Below are positions 16,398 through 25,483 of a stretch of DNA of 64,000 nt, one piece after another. The notes beneath the pieces are model-generated. The model was not told the origin of the DNA and did no database searches. It saw only the letters and a list, made by a program, of their open reading frames with translations. The stretch is from JAWXCE01 sp033764775 (GTDB lineage: Bacteria > Pseudomonadota > Alphaproteobacteria > Rhizobiales > Rhodomicrobiaceae). Where the stretch lies: the NCBI GenBank assembly GCA_033764775.1, contig JANRIQ010000030.1, positions 140,233 to 204,232 on the forward strand, written 5' to 3'. The stretch's first letter is position 1. Every line of letters begins with the position of its first letter. The position numbers and the translations under genes are program-made.

Positions 16398-16695
16398 GGT
16401 TTCCTCCGGGCGCTGTTGATCGCCGCCCGGGTGGCGCTGACCCCTCGCGTCGCGCAGACGCATCGCCTCGTTTGCAAGCCCTGCGCGCTATCATGGGCGT
16501 CTCGCTCACGGGCAAACGATGAACTATGATGACGCTTTGCGCGTTGGCGCGCAAGCTTGCGCGAGACCGATGAGGCGAGCGCGCGGGGACAAAAATGCGG
16601 GGATAACGCAGGCGGAAATCTACAACTTAAGCGGGAGAATTATGGCGACGTAAAACTTTTTATGGGATGATCGTATGGTGTGTGAGGGGTGGCGT
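16398..16695. other. Intergenic region, shared upstream region of CBS and peptidase genes
   Basis: Nearly 300 bp between divergent genes. It contains a GCGCGTTGGCGCGC palindrome and an AT-rich stretch near 16620-16680 that is probably the promoter of the plus-strand peptidase gene. No RNA gene or further reading frame was recognised. Confidence 0.5.
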
Positions 16696-17331
16696 ATGAG
16701 TGTGTTCCGCATCGGTGTTTGCTTGGTGTGTTTGATCGCGGCGTCCGCCGAGCCGCGCGCCACGGGCGTATCCTCGACCGCAACGGCGGGCGACGCATTC
16801 ATGGCCACGTTCGGCGAAGCCGCCCCGCCGCTCGGTTACGTCAACTTCTGCCGCCTCAACCACGACGAATGCGCTCGCGCAGGCGACTTCACCGGGCGCG
16901 TCGTGTTGACGCCCACGCGAAGAGCCGAAATCGCCGGGGTGAACGACCGCGTGAACGCCATGATCCGCCCGGCGACCGATCTGGAGCTGTATGGCGCGGT
17001 CGAGCATTGGACTCTCCCCATCAGCCGCGGCGATTGCGAGGATTATGTTCTGCTGAAGCGGCACCTGCTCATCGAGAAAGGCTGGCCGTCGAGCGCGCTC
17101 CTCATCACTGTGGTGCGCGACGAGCAGGGCGACGGCCATGCGGTGCTGACGGTGCGCACCCGCAGCGGCGACTTTATCCTGGACAACAAGCAGCCGCGCA
17201 TCCTGCCCTGGCGCGACACCGGCTACGAGTACATCAAGCGCCAGTCCTTCCGCGACCCGACCGTGTGGGTCTCCCTCAGCCCTTCGCCCTCACAGGTGGC
17301 CGGCGCCGCCAGCTCACCCGACGACCGGTGA
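16696..17331 (+). CDS. Transglutaminase-like cysteine peptidase (BTLCP/LapG family)
   Basis: 211 residues from the ATG at 16696 (GAGGGG upstream), with a signal peptide. BTLCP enzymes are periplasmic cysteine proteases; the best-known member, LapG, releases adhesins from the cell surface. The triad can be read: Cys in ISRGDCEDYVLLK, His in GDGHAVLTV, Asp in DFILDNKQ. Length and spacing match the family. No lapD or lapA-like gene is adjacent, so the target is unknown. Its end overlaps the convergent carbonic anhydrase gene by 18 bp. Confidence 0.9.
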   Translation: MSVFRIGVCLVCLIAASAEPRATGVSSTATAGDAFMATFGEAAPPLGYVNFCRLNHDECARAGDFTGRVVLTPTRRAEIAGVNDRVNAMIRPATDLELYGAVEHWTLPISRGDCEDYVLLKRHLLIEKGWPSSALLITVVRDEQGDGHAVLTVRTRSGDFILDNKQPRILPWRDTGYEYIKRQSFRDPTVWVSLSPSPSQVAGAASSPDDR

Positions 17332-17847
17332 AAGCCCGGCCGCGAAACGGCGGGCGTTCAGCGCGTAGTTCGAGGCGGAACGCCGGAGGCCGTCGATCTC
17401 GGCCGCTGTGAGCGCGCGCGCCACCTTCCCCGGCATGCCGACGACGAGCGAGCCGTCGGGGATGTCTCGCCCCTCCGGAATGAGCGCGCCGGCGCCAATC
17501 AGGCAGTCGCGGCCGATGCGGGCGCCGTTCAACACCACCGCTCCCATGCCGATGAGGCTGTTGTCGGCGATGACGCAGCCGTGCAGAATGGCCCTGTGGC
17601 CGATGGTGCACCCCGCGCCGACGGTGAGCGGAAAGCCCATGTCTGTGTGCAGCACGCACAGCTCCTGGATGTTGCTGCCCTCGCCGATGTCGATGAGTTC
17701 GTTGTCGCCCCGCAGCGCCGCGCCGAACCAGACGCTCGCGCCCCGCCCGAGCCGCACTTTGCCCACGAGCGTTGCGTCCGGCGCGATCCAGTAATCGCCG
17801 GGGGGCGGAAGCTGCGGCGCGTCGCCGTCGAGGCTATAAATGGGCAT
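17314..17847 (-). CDS. Gamma-class carbonic anhydrase family protein
   Basis: 177 residues, left-handed beta-helix of hexapeptide repeats. Motifs: SVWFGAALRGDN, SNIQELCVLHTD and GHRAILHGC provide the histidines and Arg/Asp network of gamma carbonic anhydrases, and PGKVARALT marks the C-terminal helix. Such proteins bind zinc or iron and may hydrate CO2, though many are of unproven activity. The gene starts six bases after cysE, so the two form an operon. No membrane segment; cytoplasmic. Confidence 0.92.
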   Translation of the reverse strand: MPIYSLDGDAPQLPPPGDYWIAPDATLVGKVRLGRGASVWFGAALRGDNELIDIGEGSNIQELCVLHTDMGFPLTVGAGCTIGHRAILHGCVIADNSLIGMGAVVLNGARIGRDCLIGAGALIPEGRDIPDGSLVVGMPGKVARALTAAEIDGLRRSASNYALNARRFAAGLSPVVG

Positions 17848-17853
17848 GGCGTC

Positions 17854-18687
17854 TCAGTCCTCCGCAACAGCGCCGGGGAGCATCTGGTTCATGGAGCGCG
17901 CCGGCTGGGTGCATCCCGCCGGCCCGATCACCCGCGCCGGCACGCCCGCGACCGTCGTGTCCGGCGGCACCTCCTTCAGCACCACGCTGCCAGAGGCGAT
18001 GCGCGCGCAATCCCCCACCTTGATGTTGCCGAGCACCTTGGCGCCCGCGCCGATCATGACGCCCGATCCGACCTTCGGGTGCCGGTCGCCGTCCTCCTTG
18101 CCGCTGCCGCCGAGCGTCACGCCATGCAGCAGCGAGGTGTTGTCGCCGATCGTCGCCGTCTCGCCGATGACTATGCCTGTCGCGTGGTCGAACATAAGGC
18201 CGCGCCCGATCACGGCGCCCGGGTGAATGTCCACGCCGAAGATGCGGGACGACTGGCTTTGCAGGTAGAGCGCGAAATCGCGCCGCCCGGTGGTCCAGAG
18301 CCAATGGGCGACGCGATGCGTTTGCAGGGCGTGGAAGCCTTTAAAATACAACAGCGGCTCAATCCAACGCTTGCAGGCCGGATCGCGGTCGTAGACGGCG
18401 GCAAGGTCGGCGCGAAACGCCTCGGCGATGTCGGGCCGGTCGGCGAGCGCGCCCGCGAACGCCTGCTGGATGAGCGGTACGGCGACGACCGCGTCGCCGA
18501 GCCTGGCCGCCACGCGGTGGCTGACGGCGCTGGACAGGCCAGGCTGGTCGAGCACGGTTTCGCGGAAGAACGCCGAAAGGGCCGGCTCCGCCTGAGACGC
18601 GGCGGCGGCTTCATCGCGGATCGCGTCCCACAGGGGGTCGGCGTCTTCCTCGACGCCCTGCACCATCGGTTGACGCCACTGCGCCAT
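17854..18687 (-). CDS. cysE: Serine O-acetyltransferase
   Basis: 277 residues from the ATG at 18687, five bases after GAGG. First step of cysteine synthesis: acetyl-CoA + L-serine to O-acetylserine. The N-terminal helical domain (WDAIRDEAAAA through FKGFHALQTHRVAHWLW) and the hexapeptide beta-helix (FGVDIHPGAVIGRGLMFDHATGIVIGE, LLHGVTLGG, DRHPKVG) are complete. The C-terminal tail is longer than in E. coli and ends MLPGAVAED, without the Ile end used to bind cysteine synthase. Upstream frame to 18771 rejected because no ribosome binding site precedes it. Confidence 0.94.
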   Translation of the reverse strand: MAQWRQPMVQGVEEDADPLWDAIRDEAAAASQAEPALSAFFRETVLDQPGLSSAVSHRVAARLGDAVVAVPLIQQAFAGALADRPDIAEAFRADLAAVYDRDPACKRWIEPLLYFKGFHALQTHRVAHWLWTTGRRDFALYLQSQSSRIFGVDIHPGAVIGRGLMFDHATGIVIGETATIGDNTSLLHGVTLGGSGKEDGDRHPKVGSGVMIGAGAKVLGNIKVGDCARIASGSVVLKEVPPDTTVAGVPARVIGPAGCTQPARSMNQMLPGAVAED

Positions 18688-18815
18688 TGGAGCCTCTTTT
18701 CGAGTTTGCGGGCGGCGGGGGGGACGGTATGATGTCGCCCGCAACGCCGCGCCCACGACGCCTGTAGACATGCGTATGTAGCAGCGTACGTGGAAAAAAC
18801 CAAAGAGATCGTCAC

Positions 18816-19622
18816 ATGTCAGAGACTGCGCCTGGATTGATCGACACGCGCGTGGACGGCGGCGTCGGTCATATCGTGATGAGCAACCCCTCGCGCATGA
18901 ATGCGATGAACAGCGCCATGTGGCGGGCGTTGCCGACGGCTGTCGCGCGGCTCGACGGCGATCCCGAGGTTCGCGTCATCGTCGTCCGTGGCGCCGGCGA
19001 GGCGGCGTTTTCCGCCGGGGCGGACATCTCGGAATTCGGCGCCGTGCGCTCCACGCCGGAGGCCGTTCAAGCCTACGAGGATCTGAACTCGGCGGCCATA
19101 GACGCCCTTCTCGCCGCGCAAAAGCCGGTGGTGGCGGCGGTGCGCGGCTTCTGCCTCGGCGGCGGTTTCGCGCTCGCCATGTGCTGCGACATCCGGCTCG
19201 CTTCGGCGGACGCGCAGTTCGGCATCCCGGCGGCGCGGTTAGGTCTTGGCTACAATCCGCGCTGGATGCGGCCGTTGCTCGCGGGCATGAGCGCCGCGCA
19301 CGTGAAGGAGGTGCTGTTCACCGGCGATCGGTTCGACAGCCAAGCCGCGCTGCGCATGGGCATGGCGCAGCGGGTTTATGCGGATGCGGAGTTCGCCCAA
19401 CAAACGGACGCCGTGATCGCCCGCATCGCCCAGAACGCGCCCCTGTCTATCCGGGCGTCGAAGGCGGCGATCAACGCCGTCGCCGAAAGCGCTCTCCGGC
19501 TCGACGATCCGGCCTGGGCGACGCTCGACGCGCTGGTGGACGCCTGTTTCCGAAGCGCCGATTACGCCGAGGGCCGCGCCGCATTCGCCGAGAAGCGCAA
19601 GCCGGTGTTCCGCGGCCGCTAG
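18816..19622 (+). CDS. Enoyl-CoA hydratase/isomerase family protein
   Basis: 268 residues. Crotonase fold. The CoA/oxyanion motifs are SAGADISEFG (residues 67-76) and RGFCLGGGFALAMCCDIRLAS (about 110-130), followed by FGIPAARLGLGYNP. The pocket carries no clear second catalytic Glu of true hydratases at the GIPAARLGLG loop, so substrate and reaction stay open. Single gene, convergent with phnE (4-bp overlap). Promoter in 18688-18815, divergent from cysE. Confidence 0.9.
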   Translation: MSETAPGLIDTRVDGGVGHIVMSNPSRMNAMNSAMWRALPTAVARLDGDPEVRVIVVRGAGEAAFSAGADISEFGAVRSTPEAVQAYEDLNSAAIDALLAAQKPVVAAVRGFCLGGGFALAMCCDIRLASADAQFGIPAARLGLGYNPRWMRPLLAGMSAAHVKEVLFTGDRFDSQAALRMGMAQRVYADAEFAQQTDAVIARIAQNAPLSIRASKAAINAVAESALRLDDPAWATLDALVDACFRSADYAEGRAAFAEKRKPVFRGR

Positions 19623-20446
19623 ACGAGCATCTTGCGAAGCTGCGCGGAGATCACGTCGATGATCATCACCGCGCCGACGATGATGATGACGATGGTCGCC
19701 GCCTCTGAATACTGGAAGCCGCGCATGGTCTCGAACAGCGGCTGCCCGATGCCGCCCGCGCCGATGACGCCGAGCACCGTCGCGGAGCGCACATTCGTCT
19801 CGAACCGGTAAAGCGTGAACGAAGACCACAGCGGCAGCACCTGCGGGATGACGCCGAAGATGATCTCCTGCAGGCGCGAGGCGCCAGTCGCGCGGATACC
19901 CTCCACCGGGCGCGGGTCGATGGCCTCAACGGCTTCGGAGAACAGCTTGGCGATAATGCCGATATTGTGGACGGCGAGCGCCAGCACGCCCGCCACCGGG
20001 CCAAGCCCGACGCTCACCACGAACATCAGCGCCAGCACCATCTCGGGCGTCGCGCGCGAAATGTCCATGAGCCGCCGCACCGGCTGAACGATCCATTGCG
20101 GGCAGATGTTCGCCGAGGCGAGGATGGCGAACGGGATGCCGAACAGCACCGCAAGCGCCGTGCCCCACGCCGCGATCTGGATGGTGACGACCATCTCGTT
20201 GGCGTAGGTTTCCCAGTAGCGGAAGCTCGGATTGGCGAACCCTTCGCTGAACGTCGCCATGTTCTGGAAATCGGTGAAGAGCGCGGTGACGCGCCACATC
20301 TCAGCGGGCGCCCAGCTCCAGGCGAGAACCGCGATGACAACAGCCCAGATGAGCCACAGACGGGCTCGCCGCAACAGGGGCTGGGTGGGCACATGCGCCG
20401 CGCCCGTCTGCGGCTCCACGCCGTGATGGGAGGTGATGTCGGCCAT
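19619..20446 (-). CDS. phnE: Phosphonate ABC transporter permease
   Basis: 275 residues, about six transmembrane helices. Membrane component of the PhnCDE phosphonate/phosphate-ester importer. The EAA loop that docks on the ATPase is readable (AVEAIDPRPVEGIRATGASRLQEIIFGVIPQV), as is GAGGIGQPLFETMRGF near the C-terminus, a PhnE hallmark. The ATG at 20446 follows AAGGATG. Last gene of phnC-phnD-phnE; one permease forms the homodimer. Expected to be expressed under phosphate starvation via the Pho box array upstream of phnC. Confidence 0.93.
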   Translation of the reverse strand: MADITSHHGVEPQTGAAHVPTQPLLRRARLWLIWAVVIAVLAWSWAPAEMWRVTALFTDFQNMATFSEGFANPSFRYWETYANEMVVTIQIAAWGTALAVLFGIPFAILASANICPQWIVQPVRRLMDISRATPEMVLALMFVVSVGLGPVAGVLALAVHNIGIIAKLFSEAVEAIDPRPVEGIRATGASRLQEIIFGVIPQVLPLWSSFTLYRFETNVRSATVLGVIGAGGIGQPLFETMRGFQYSEAATIVIIIVGAVMIIDVISAQLRKMLV

Positions 20447-20525
20447 GGCGCATCCTTCCGGTTCTGGCGGTCACGTGCGAAACGGCGCCGGACGAACGGC
20501 CCGGCGCCGCAAAGCTCGGCGCATA

Positions 20526-21518
20526 TTACATGCGCGGGAAGGTTTCCGCCGCTTTGTTCACGGCGTCAAGCTTGCCCTGCAGGTCCGCGAGGCGCGTTTT
20601 CTTCTCCTCGGCGGGGATTTTCTCGTCGCCCTGCACGCGCAGCATCTCCTTGTTCAGTTCGAGCTGGCGAATCGGATAGAGCTGGGCGTTCGAAGACGGG
20701 ATGAAGGGCTGCCAGGTCAGGTCTTTCAACACTTTGCGGGCGGCCTCCACCTCGGCTTCCGTGCCGTTCCGGCCGTAGGTGAGCATGAAGGTGTAGATTT
20801 TGGCTTTCACGTCGGCGTCCAGGTCCTTGCGCCACACGATCGGGTCGGAGGGGATGAGCGGCGACGTCCAGATGATGCGAATTTTTGCGTGCGCATCAGG
20901 CGCGGTTTTCTTCAGGCGGTCGATGTTCTCGCTGTTGTTCGCTGCAACCTGCACCTGCTTGTTGGCGACGGCCAAAGCGTTCGCCTCGTGGTTGGCGCCG
21001 CGCACCGTCTTGAAGCACTCCTTCGGCTCGATCTTCTTGGCGGCGAAAACGTAGGTCATCGGCACCAGAAAGCCGGAGGTGGAGTTCGGGTCGCCAATGC
21101 CGAAATCGAGCGACTTGTCGCATTTCAGCACGTCGTCGAGGGTTTTGAACGGGCTGTCCACGTGAACGATCAGGTGGGAGTAATAGCCTTGCAGGCCGCT
21201 CGCGGCCACGGTCTGCGCGAAAACCTCGCCATCGGCGCGGTCAACCGCCTCCATGCCCGACTTGTTGCCGTACCAGGCGATGTCCACCTTCTTGAAGCGC
21301 TGGCCCTCGACGATGCCGGCGTAGTCGGAGGCGAAGAACGGCTTCACCTCAAGGCCGGTCTGGTCGGACATGGCCTTGAGGAACGGCTCCCAGAGCTGCT
21401 TCAGATTTTGCGTCGCCTCGGTCGAGATGATGCCGAAGTTGACGACCTTTTTCTCCTGCGCCGATGCGGGCGCGACGACCGCGGCGGCTATGAATGCGGC
21501 GATAAGACTGCGCAGCAT
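20526..21518 (-). CDS. phnD: Phosphonate ABC transporter substrate-binding protein
   Basis: 330 residues from the ATG at 21518 (GGGGAGACAGTC upstream), beginning with a signal peptide ending ASAQ. PhnD family: NFGIISTEATQNLKQLWEPF at the start of the mature part, YGNKSGMEAVDRADGEVFAQ, and the phosphonate-pocket stretch DPNSTSGFLVPMTY. Periplasmic receptor feeding PhnCE. The C-terminal 60 residues are rich in Lys/Glu, as in other PhnD proteins. The longer frame to 21710 covers the phnC-phnD gap and is not used. Confidence 0.95.
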   Translation of the reverse strand: MLRSLIAAFIAAAVVAPASAQEKKVVNFGIISTEATQNLKQLWEPFLKAMSDQTGLEVKPFFASDYAGIVEGQRFKKVDIAWYGNKSGMEAVDRADGEVFAQTVAASGLQGYYSHLIVHVDSPFKTLDDVLKCDKSLDFGIGDPNSTSGFLVPMTYVFAAKKIEPKECFKTVRGANHEANALAVANKQVQVAANNSENIDRLKKTAPDAHAKIRIIWTSPLIPSDPIVWRKDLDADVKAKIYTFMLTYGRNGTEAEVEAARKVLKDLTWQPFIPSSNAQLYPIRQLELNKEMLRVQGDEKIPAEEKKTRLADLQGKLDAVNKAAETFPRM

Positions 21519-21609
21519 GACTGTCTCCCCTTGTCTTTCCACGACAGCGCCGCCAAACCGTTGGCGGCGACGACCTGATGCGGGAGCGCGCGCGCCGTCC
21601 GCAAAACCT

Positions 21610-22512
21610 TCAAGCTGAGCCGGCCGGCGTCGCATCGCGCAAATCCTGCGCTGGCGGGGCCAGAGGCGATGCGAAACCCGCGACAGGCGCGGCGCCGGGC
21701 TGTTCCGCAAACCCGGGCAGGAAAAGCTCGACGCTCTCGGCGCCGTAAAGATCGTTCAAGAACCGCGGCGTCAACGCGTCCGAGGGGCCGTCATACACCA
21801 CCTCGCCGTTGCGCAGCGCGATGGTGCGCGCGCAGTATCGCAGCGCGTACTCAACCTGATGCAGCGACACCAGCACGGTCACGCCGTCGCTCCGGTTGAA
21901 ATCCTGGAGAATGTCCATGACGCGGCGCGAGGCGCTCGGGTCGAGCGAGGCGATCGGCTCGTCGGCGATGAGCACATCCGCCTCCTGCACCATCGAGCGG
22001 GCGATGGCGGCGCGTTGCTGCTGCCCCCCTGAGATGGCCGAGCCGCGGGAGAGCGCTTGCTCCGCGATGCCGACACGCGCGAGGGCGGACATGGCGCGCT
22101 GCTTCTCCGTGTGGGTGAACAGGCCGAGCGTGCCCCGCCAGCGCGGCGTTCGCCCCAGGAGGCCGAGCAGCACATTGGTGAGCACCGAGAGCCGCGGCAC
22201 GAGATTGAACTGCTGAAACACGACCGCGACCCGCCGTCGCAAGTCCCCGGCGCCGTTGCGGATGCGCCCGCCCTCCTGCATCAGCTCGCCCATGATGGCG
22301 ATCTCGCAGCAACGGTCTCCGCTGTTGGCCTCAGGACGATCGACCGGGGTCAGACCCGCAATTGCTTTTATGAGCGTGGATTTGCCCGAGCCGGAAGCCC
22401 CGATCAGGGCGACCATTTCGCCCTTCTGAATGGTGAAGCTGACGTCTTTGAGCACGGGCTTGCCGCGCTCGTATGATTTCCAGACGTGAGTGACGGCGAT
22501 CGCCTCCGTCAT
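21610..22512 (-). CDS. phnC: Phosphonate ABC transporter ATP-binding protein
   Basis: 300 residues from the ATG at 22512 (GAGGGAGTTTGC upstream). ATPase of the phosphonate importer: Walker A GASGSGKST, Q-loop FQQFNLVPRLSV, signature ISGGQQQR, Walker B VLIADEPIASLDP, switch His in VSLHQ. A short insert between Walker A and Q-loop (GDRCCEIAIMGELMQEGGRIRN) and an extra 50-residue Ala/Pro-rich tail make it longer than E. coli PhnC. First gene of the operon, preceded by a Pho box array. Confidence 0.94.
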   Translation of the reverse strand: MTEAIAVTHVWKSYERGKPVLKDVSFTIQKGEMVALIGASGSGKSTLIKAIAGLTPVDRPEANSGDRCCEIAIMGELMQEGGRIRNGAGDLRRRVAVVFQQFNLVPRLSVLTNVLLGLLGRTPRWRGTLGLFTHTEKQRAMSALARVGIAEQALSRGSAISGGQQQRAAIARSMVQEADVLIADEPIASLDPSASRRVMDILQDFNRSDGVTVLVSLHQVEYALRYCARTIALRNGEVVYDGPSDALTPRFLNDLYGAESVELFLPGFAEQPGAAPVAGFASPLAPPAQDLRDATPAGSA

Positions 22513-22553
22513 GCAAACTCCCTCGCGTTGCCACGCACGGGTAATCGCGCGCA

Positions 22554-22604
22554 GTGACATGGTAATGACGCGGATATGACAGTTTTATTACAACGGCTTA
22601 CATG
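22554..22604 (-). promoter_or_regulatory. Pho box array: five PhoB half-sites in 11-bp phase
   Basis: Read on the minus strand: CATGTAA-N4-TTGTAAT-N4-CTGTCAT-N4-GCGTCAT-N4-ATGTCAC. Seven-base units repeat exactly every 11 bases, the geometry of tandem PhoB binding (consensus CTGTCAT-N4 repeats). The central unit is a perfect match. It lies 42 bp upstream of the phnC ATG and 58 bp upstream of the divergent hexapeptide gene, so it can serve either or both. Predicts induction by phosphate starvation. Confidence 0.85.
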
Positions 22605-22661
22605 GCTGGCTTTCGGCGCGGTTTCCGGCTAAGCCGACCGGGCGGCGACAGGAGGGCGGCG

Positions 22662-23312
22662 ATGCGCTGGATCGATCATGATGGGGACGGCGCATTCGCG
22701 GATCGCTTGAGCGTGGAGCCGACGCTCCACCCCACCTGCCATGTGCGGGACGCGCAGTTCGGACGCTACACCGAGATCGCGGCGCGCACGGAGTTCACCG
22801 CGTCCTCCCTCGACGATTACTCCTACATCGCACAGGACGCCGAGGTGACGGGCGCGAGCATCGGCAAATTCTGCTCCATCGCCGCGAAGACGCGCATCAA
22901 CCCTGGCGACCACCCCATGGAGCGCGCGAGCCAGTCGCACTTCACCTACCGCTCGTCGCTGTATTGGCCCGATGCGGACAACGATGAGGCCGTGTTCGCC
23001 TGGCGGCGGTCGAAGCCGGTCGTCATCGGACATGACGTGTGGATCGGCCATGGCGCGGTGATCCTGGCCGGCGTGAGCGTCGGCGTCGGCGCGGTGGTCG
23101 GCGCGGGCGCCGTGGTGACGAAGGACGTGGCGAATTACACAATCGTCGTGGGAAACCCGGCGCGGGCGCTCCGCCGCCGTTTCAGCGAGGACGTCGAGGC
23201 AGGGATGCTCGCCATCGCCTGGTGGGACTGGAGCCATGAGCGGTTGCGCGAAGCTCTGGCCGATTTCAGAGCGCTTTCGGCGGAAGCCTTCGTTTCAAAG
23301 CATGGCTCTTAA
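22662..23312 (+). CDS. Phosphonate metabolism hexapeptide-repeat transferase family protein
   Basis: 216 residues from the ATG at 22662 (GGAGGGCGGCG upstream). Left-handed beta-helix with xenobiotic-acetyltransferase features: ASIGKFCSIAAKTRINPGDHPMERASQ, YRSSLYW, IGHDVWIGHGAVILAGVSVG and VVGNPARALRRRF. This matches the phosphonate-operon family annotated as 'phosphonate metabolism protein, transferase hexapeptide repeat family'. Its reaction is not established; acetylation of an aminoalkylphosphonate is a reasonable guess. Divergent from phnCDE and sharing the Pho box region supports the link. Confidence 0.88.
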   Translation: MRWIDHDGDGAFADRLSVEPTLHPTCHVRDAQFGRYTEIAARTEFTASSLDDYSYIAQDAEVTGASIGKFCSIAAKTRINPGDHPMERASQSHFTYRSSLYWPDADNDEAVFAWRRSKPVVIGHDVWIGHGAVILAGVSVGVGAVVGAGAVVTKDVANYTIVVGNPARALRRRFSEDVEAGMLAIAWWDWSHERLREALADFRALSAEAFVSKHGS

Positions 23313-23348
23313 GCCTATTCCGCGGACCGGCTGAACGCGACCACTGAA

Positions 23349-23381
23349 TAAAAAAGTCCGCCGCGCGGATGGCGGCGGACT
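23349..23381 (-). terminator. Rho-independent terminator of the minus-strand MFS gene
   Basis: Perfect 10-bp stem AGTCCGCCGC/GCGGCGGACT with a 7-base loop (23355-23381). On the minus strand it is followed by six T (23354-23349). It sits 28 bp after the stop of the MFS gene that ends at 23410. Confidence 0.88.
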
Positions 23382-23409
23382 GAATAGCGTAAGCAATCAA
23401 CGTCTGCGT

Positions 23410-25266
23410 TTAGGCCCGCACGCCAGCGCGGCCGTTTGCATCGGAAGAACTGCCTTCTTCGGCGAAGATGTTACGGTCTTTCGTCTCGGGAATGAACAGC
23501 AGGCCGATGATCACCGTGCCGATCGCGACGACAATCGGATACCACAGCCCGTAGTAGATATCGCCCGTCTGAGCAACCATCGCGAAGGCGGTGGCTGGCA
23601 TCAGGCCGCCAAACCATCCGTTGCCGACGTGGTATGGCAGCGATAGGCCCGTGTAACGGATGCGGGTTGGGAAGAGTTCAACCAGCGCCGCCGCGATCGG
23701 GCCATACACCATCGTCACGTAAATCACGAAGATGAGCAGGATGCCGATGATGGTCAGACGCTGGGGCGTGAAGATGTCCAGCATCTGGGCGAAGTTAGCC
23801 AGACCAACTTTCGGGTCAATCGGTATTTTGACCTTCTCGGTGTTGGTTTTGTCGTCCGGGTAACCAGCTTTGGTAATGGCCGCGTTCAGGTCCTTCGTGA
23901 AGGCCGCCGGCACCGCTTTCACGTCGGCGCCGGTGAGTTTCGAGGCGTCGTATGAGTTGATCACGTTGTCGCCGAACTTGATTGTCGCGACCGGCGTGCC
24001 GGGAACCAACTCGGTGGAGTAGTTGACCGACGAGCGCGCGAGAGCCGCCTTGGCGATGTCGCACGAGTTGGTGAACTTCACCGTGCCAGTCGGGTTGAAC
24101 TGGAACGAGCAATCGGCCGGATCCGCGGTTACGACCACTGGGGTCGACTGCGCGCGGTGGAGCGGCGGGTTGGCCGTTTCCGTGAGCAGATTGAACAGCG
24201 GGAAGTACGTCGCGGCGGCAAGAATGCATCCGCCGAGAATGATCGGTTTGCGGCCGATTTTGTCGGACAACCAACCGAAGAACAGGAAGAAGCCGGTGCC
24301 GAGGATCAGCGACCAGGCGACCAGCACGTTCGCTGTGAAGTTGTCGACCTTCAGAATGCTCTGCAGGAAGAACAGCGCATAGAACTGGCCGGTGTACCAG
24401 ACCACCGCCTGACCTGCGACGAGGCCGAGCAGCGCCAAAAGGGCGATTTTGCCGTTTCTCCAGGTGCCGAAGGTTTCAGCAAGCGGAGCCTTCGAGACTG
24501 ATCCCTCTTCCTTAATCTTTTTAAACGCCGGCGATTCGTTCATCTGCAGGCGGATGTAGATCGAGATGATCAGCAGGAAAGCCGAAAGCAAGAATGGAAC
24601 GCGCCATCCCCATGAGGCGAACGCTGTGATCGTGGTCGGCTGACCGTCGGCCCCAAGCACGGGTGCGCCCGCAGCGTCGAGCACCGGAACGTTCGGATAG
24701 TTCGCGTTCACGTAAATCTGCGTGAACATGATCACGATCAGCGAGAGCAGAAGCCCGAGCGTCGCCGTGGTTTGGATGTACGCGGTGTAATATCCGCGAC
24801 GGTTGTGCGGCGCATGCTCCGCCACGTAAATCGCGGCGCCGCCGTACTCGCCACCGAGCGCAAGTCCCTGAAGGAGGCGCAGGATGATGAGGGCCACGGG
24901 CGCGGCCGTGCCGATGTCGTTGTAGGATGGTAGAAGTCCGACGAAGAACGTTGATAGGCCCATGATCAAGATCGTGATCAGGAAGGTGTACTTCCGGCCG
25001 ATCATGTCGCCGAGACGTCCGAAGAACAGCGCGCCGAACGGACGCACAAGAAAGCCTGCGGCGAACGCGAGCAGCGCGAACACGTTACGCGTCGCCTCAG
25101 GATAGGCGCTAAAGAACTGCGCGCCGATAACCGCCGCGAGCGAGCCATAGAGATAAAAATCGTACCATTCGAAAATGGTGCCTGCGGAGGACGCAATAAT
25201 AACCTTGCGTTCCTCCCTCGTCATGGGCCTGCTTCGCGCGCCCACGTCCGCGGTGATGTCAGCCAT
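23410..25266 (-). CDS. MFS transporter, metabolite:H+ symporter type, with large extra loop
   Basis: 618 residues from the ATG at 25266 (GGAGGATTTG upstream). Twelve-helix MFS of the MHS family: SSAGTIFEWYDFYLYGSLA, GRLGDMIGRKYTF (loop 2-3 motif), RLLQGLALGGEYGGAA and NRRGYYTAYIQ. Between the helix ending near PLFNLLTETA and the next helix starting RLTIIGILLIF lies a soluble insert of about 130 residues with two cysteines (DPADCSFQF, TNSCDIAKA), probably periplasmic. A paralogue with a similar, shorter insert is encoded divergently at 25624. The substrate is unknown, presumably an organic acid or similar metabolite. Confidence 0.9.
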   Translation of the reverse strand: MADITADVGARSRPMTREERKVIIASSAGTIFEWYDFYLYGSLAAVIGAQFFSAYPEATRNVFALLAFAAGFLVRPFGALFFGRLGDMIGRKYTFLITILIMGLSTFFVGLLPSYNDIGTAAPVALIILRLLQGLALGGEYGGAAIYVAEHAPHNRRGYYTAYIQTTATLGLLLSLIVIMFTQIYVNANYPNVPVLDAAGAPVLGADGQPTTITAFASWGWRVPFLLSAFLLIISIYIRLQMNESPAFKKIKEEGSVSKAPLAETFGTWRNGKIALLALLGLVAGQAVVWYTGQFYALFFLQSILKVDNFTANVLVAWSLILGTGFFLFFGWLSDKIGRKPIILGGCILAAATYFPLFNLLTETANPPLHRAQSTPVVVTADPADCSFQFNPTGTVKFTNSCDIAKAALARSSVNYSTELVPGTPVATIKFGDNVINSYDASKLTGADVKAVPAAFTKDLNAAITKAGYPDDKTNTEKVKIPIDPKVGLANFAQMLDIFTPQRLTIIGILLIFVIYVTMVYGPIAAALVELFPTRIRYTGLSLPYHVGNGWFGGLMPATAFAMVAQTGDIYYGLWYPIVVAIGTVIIGLLFIPETKDRNIFAEEGSSSDANGRAGVRA

Positions 25267-25445
25267 CAAATCCTCCTTAAGACCAACCCTAGTCTATGTC
25301 GTTTTTGTCGAGAGCGCCGAGCACGCCACGCGAAGGCGCGCCCCCGCGAACGGAGGCAAACTCTCGCCACGCATATGCTATTCACCATCCGCCCGCATCG
25401 AAACAAAACTTTAGGATAAATCGCCGCGCATACTTGAAAATTTAA

Positions 25446-25483
25446 TTGTGCATCGCACAAACGCGGTTCTGCGATGCAACACA
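25446..25483. promoter_or_regulatory. Operator-like inverted repeats between divergent MFS genes
   Basis: TTGTGC-ATC-GCACAA (25446-25460) is a perfect inverted repeat. It overlaps a larger one, TGCATCGC (25449-25456) with GCGATGCA (25471-25478), so TTGTG..GCATCGCA occurs on both strands. The arrangement looks like a binding site for a dimeric regulator placed to control both transporters. The rest of the 357-bp gap (25267-25623) shows no gene. No regulator gene is adjacent. Confidence 0.45.

Noticed and set aside
16660..17139. Long frames opposite the peptidase and other GC-rich genes
   Set aside because: Overlap real genes completely; Arg/His/Ala-rich composition is typical of antisense shadows in high-GC DNA.
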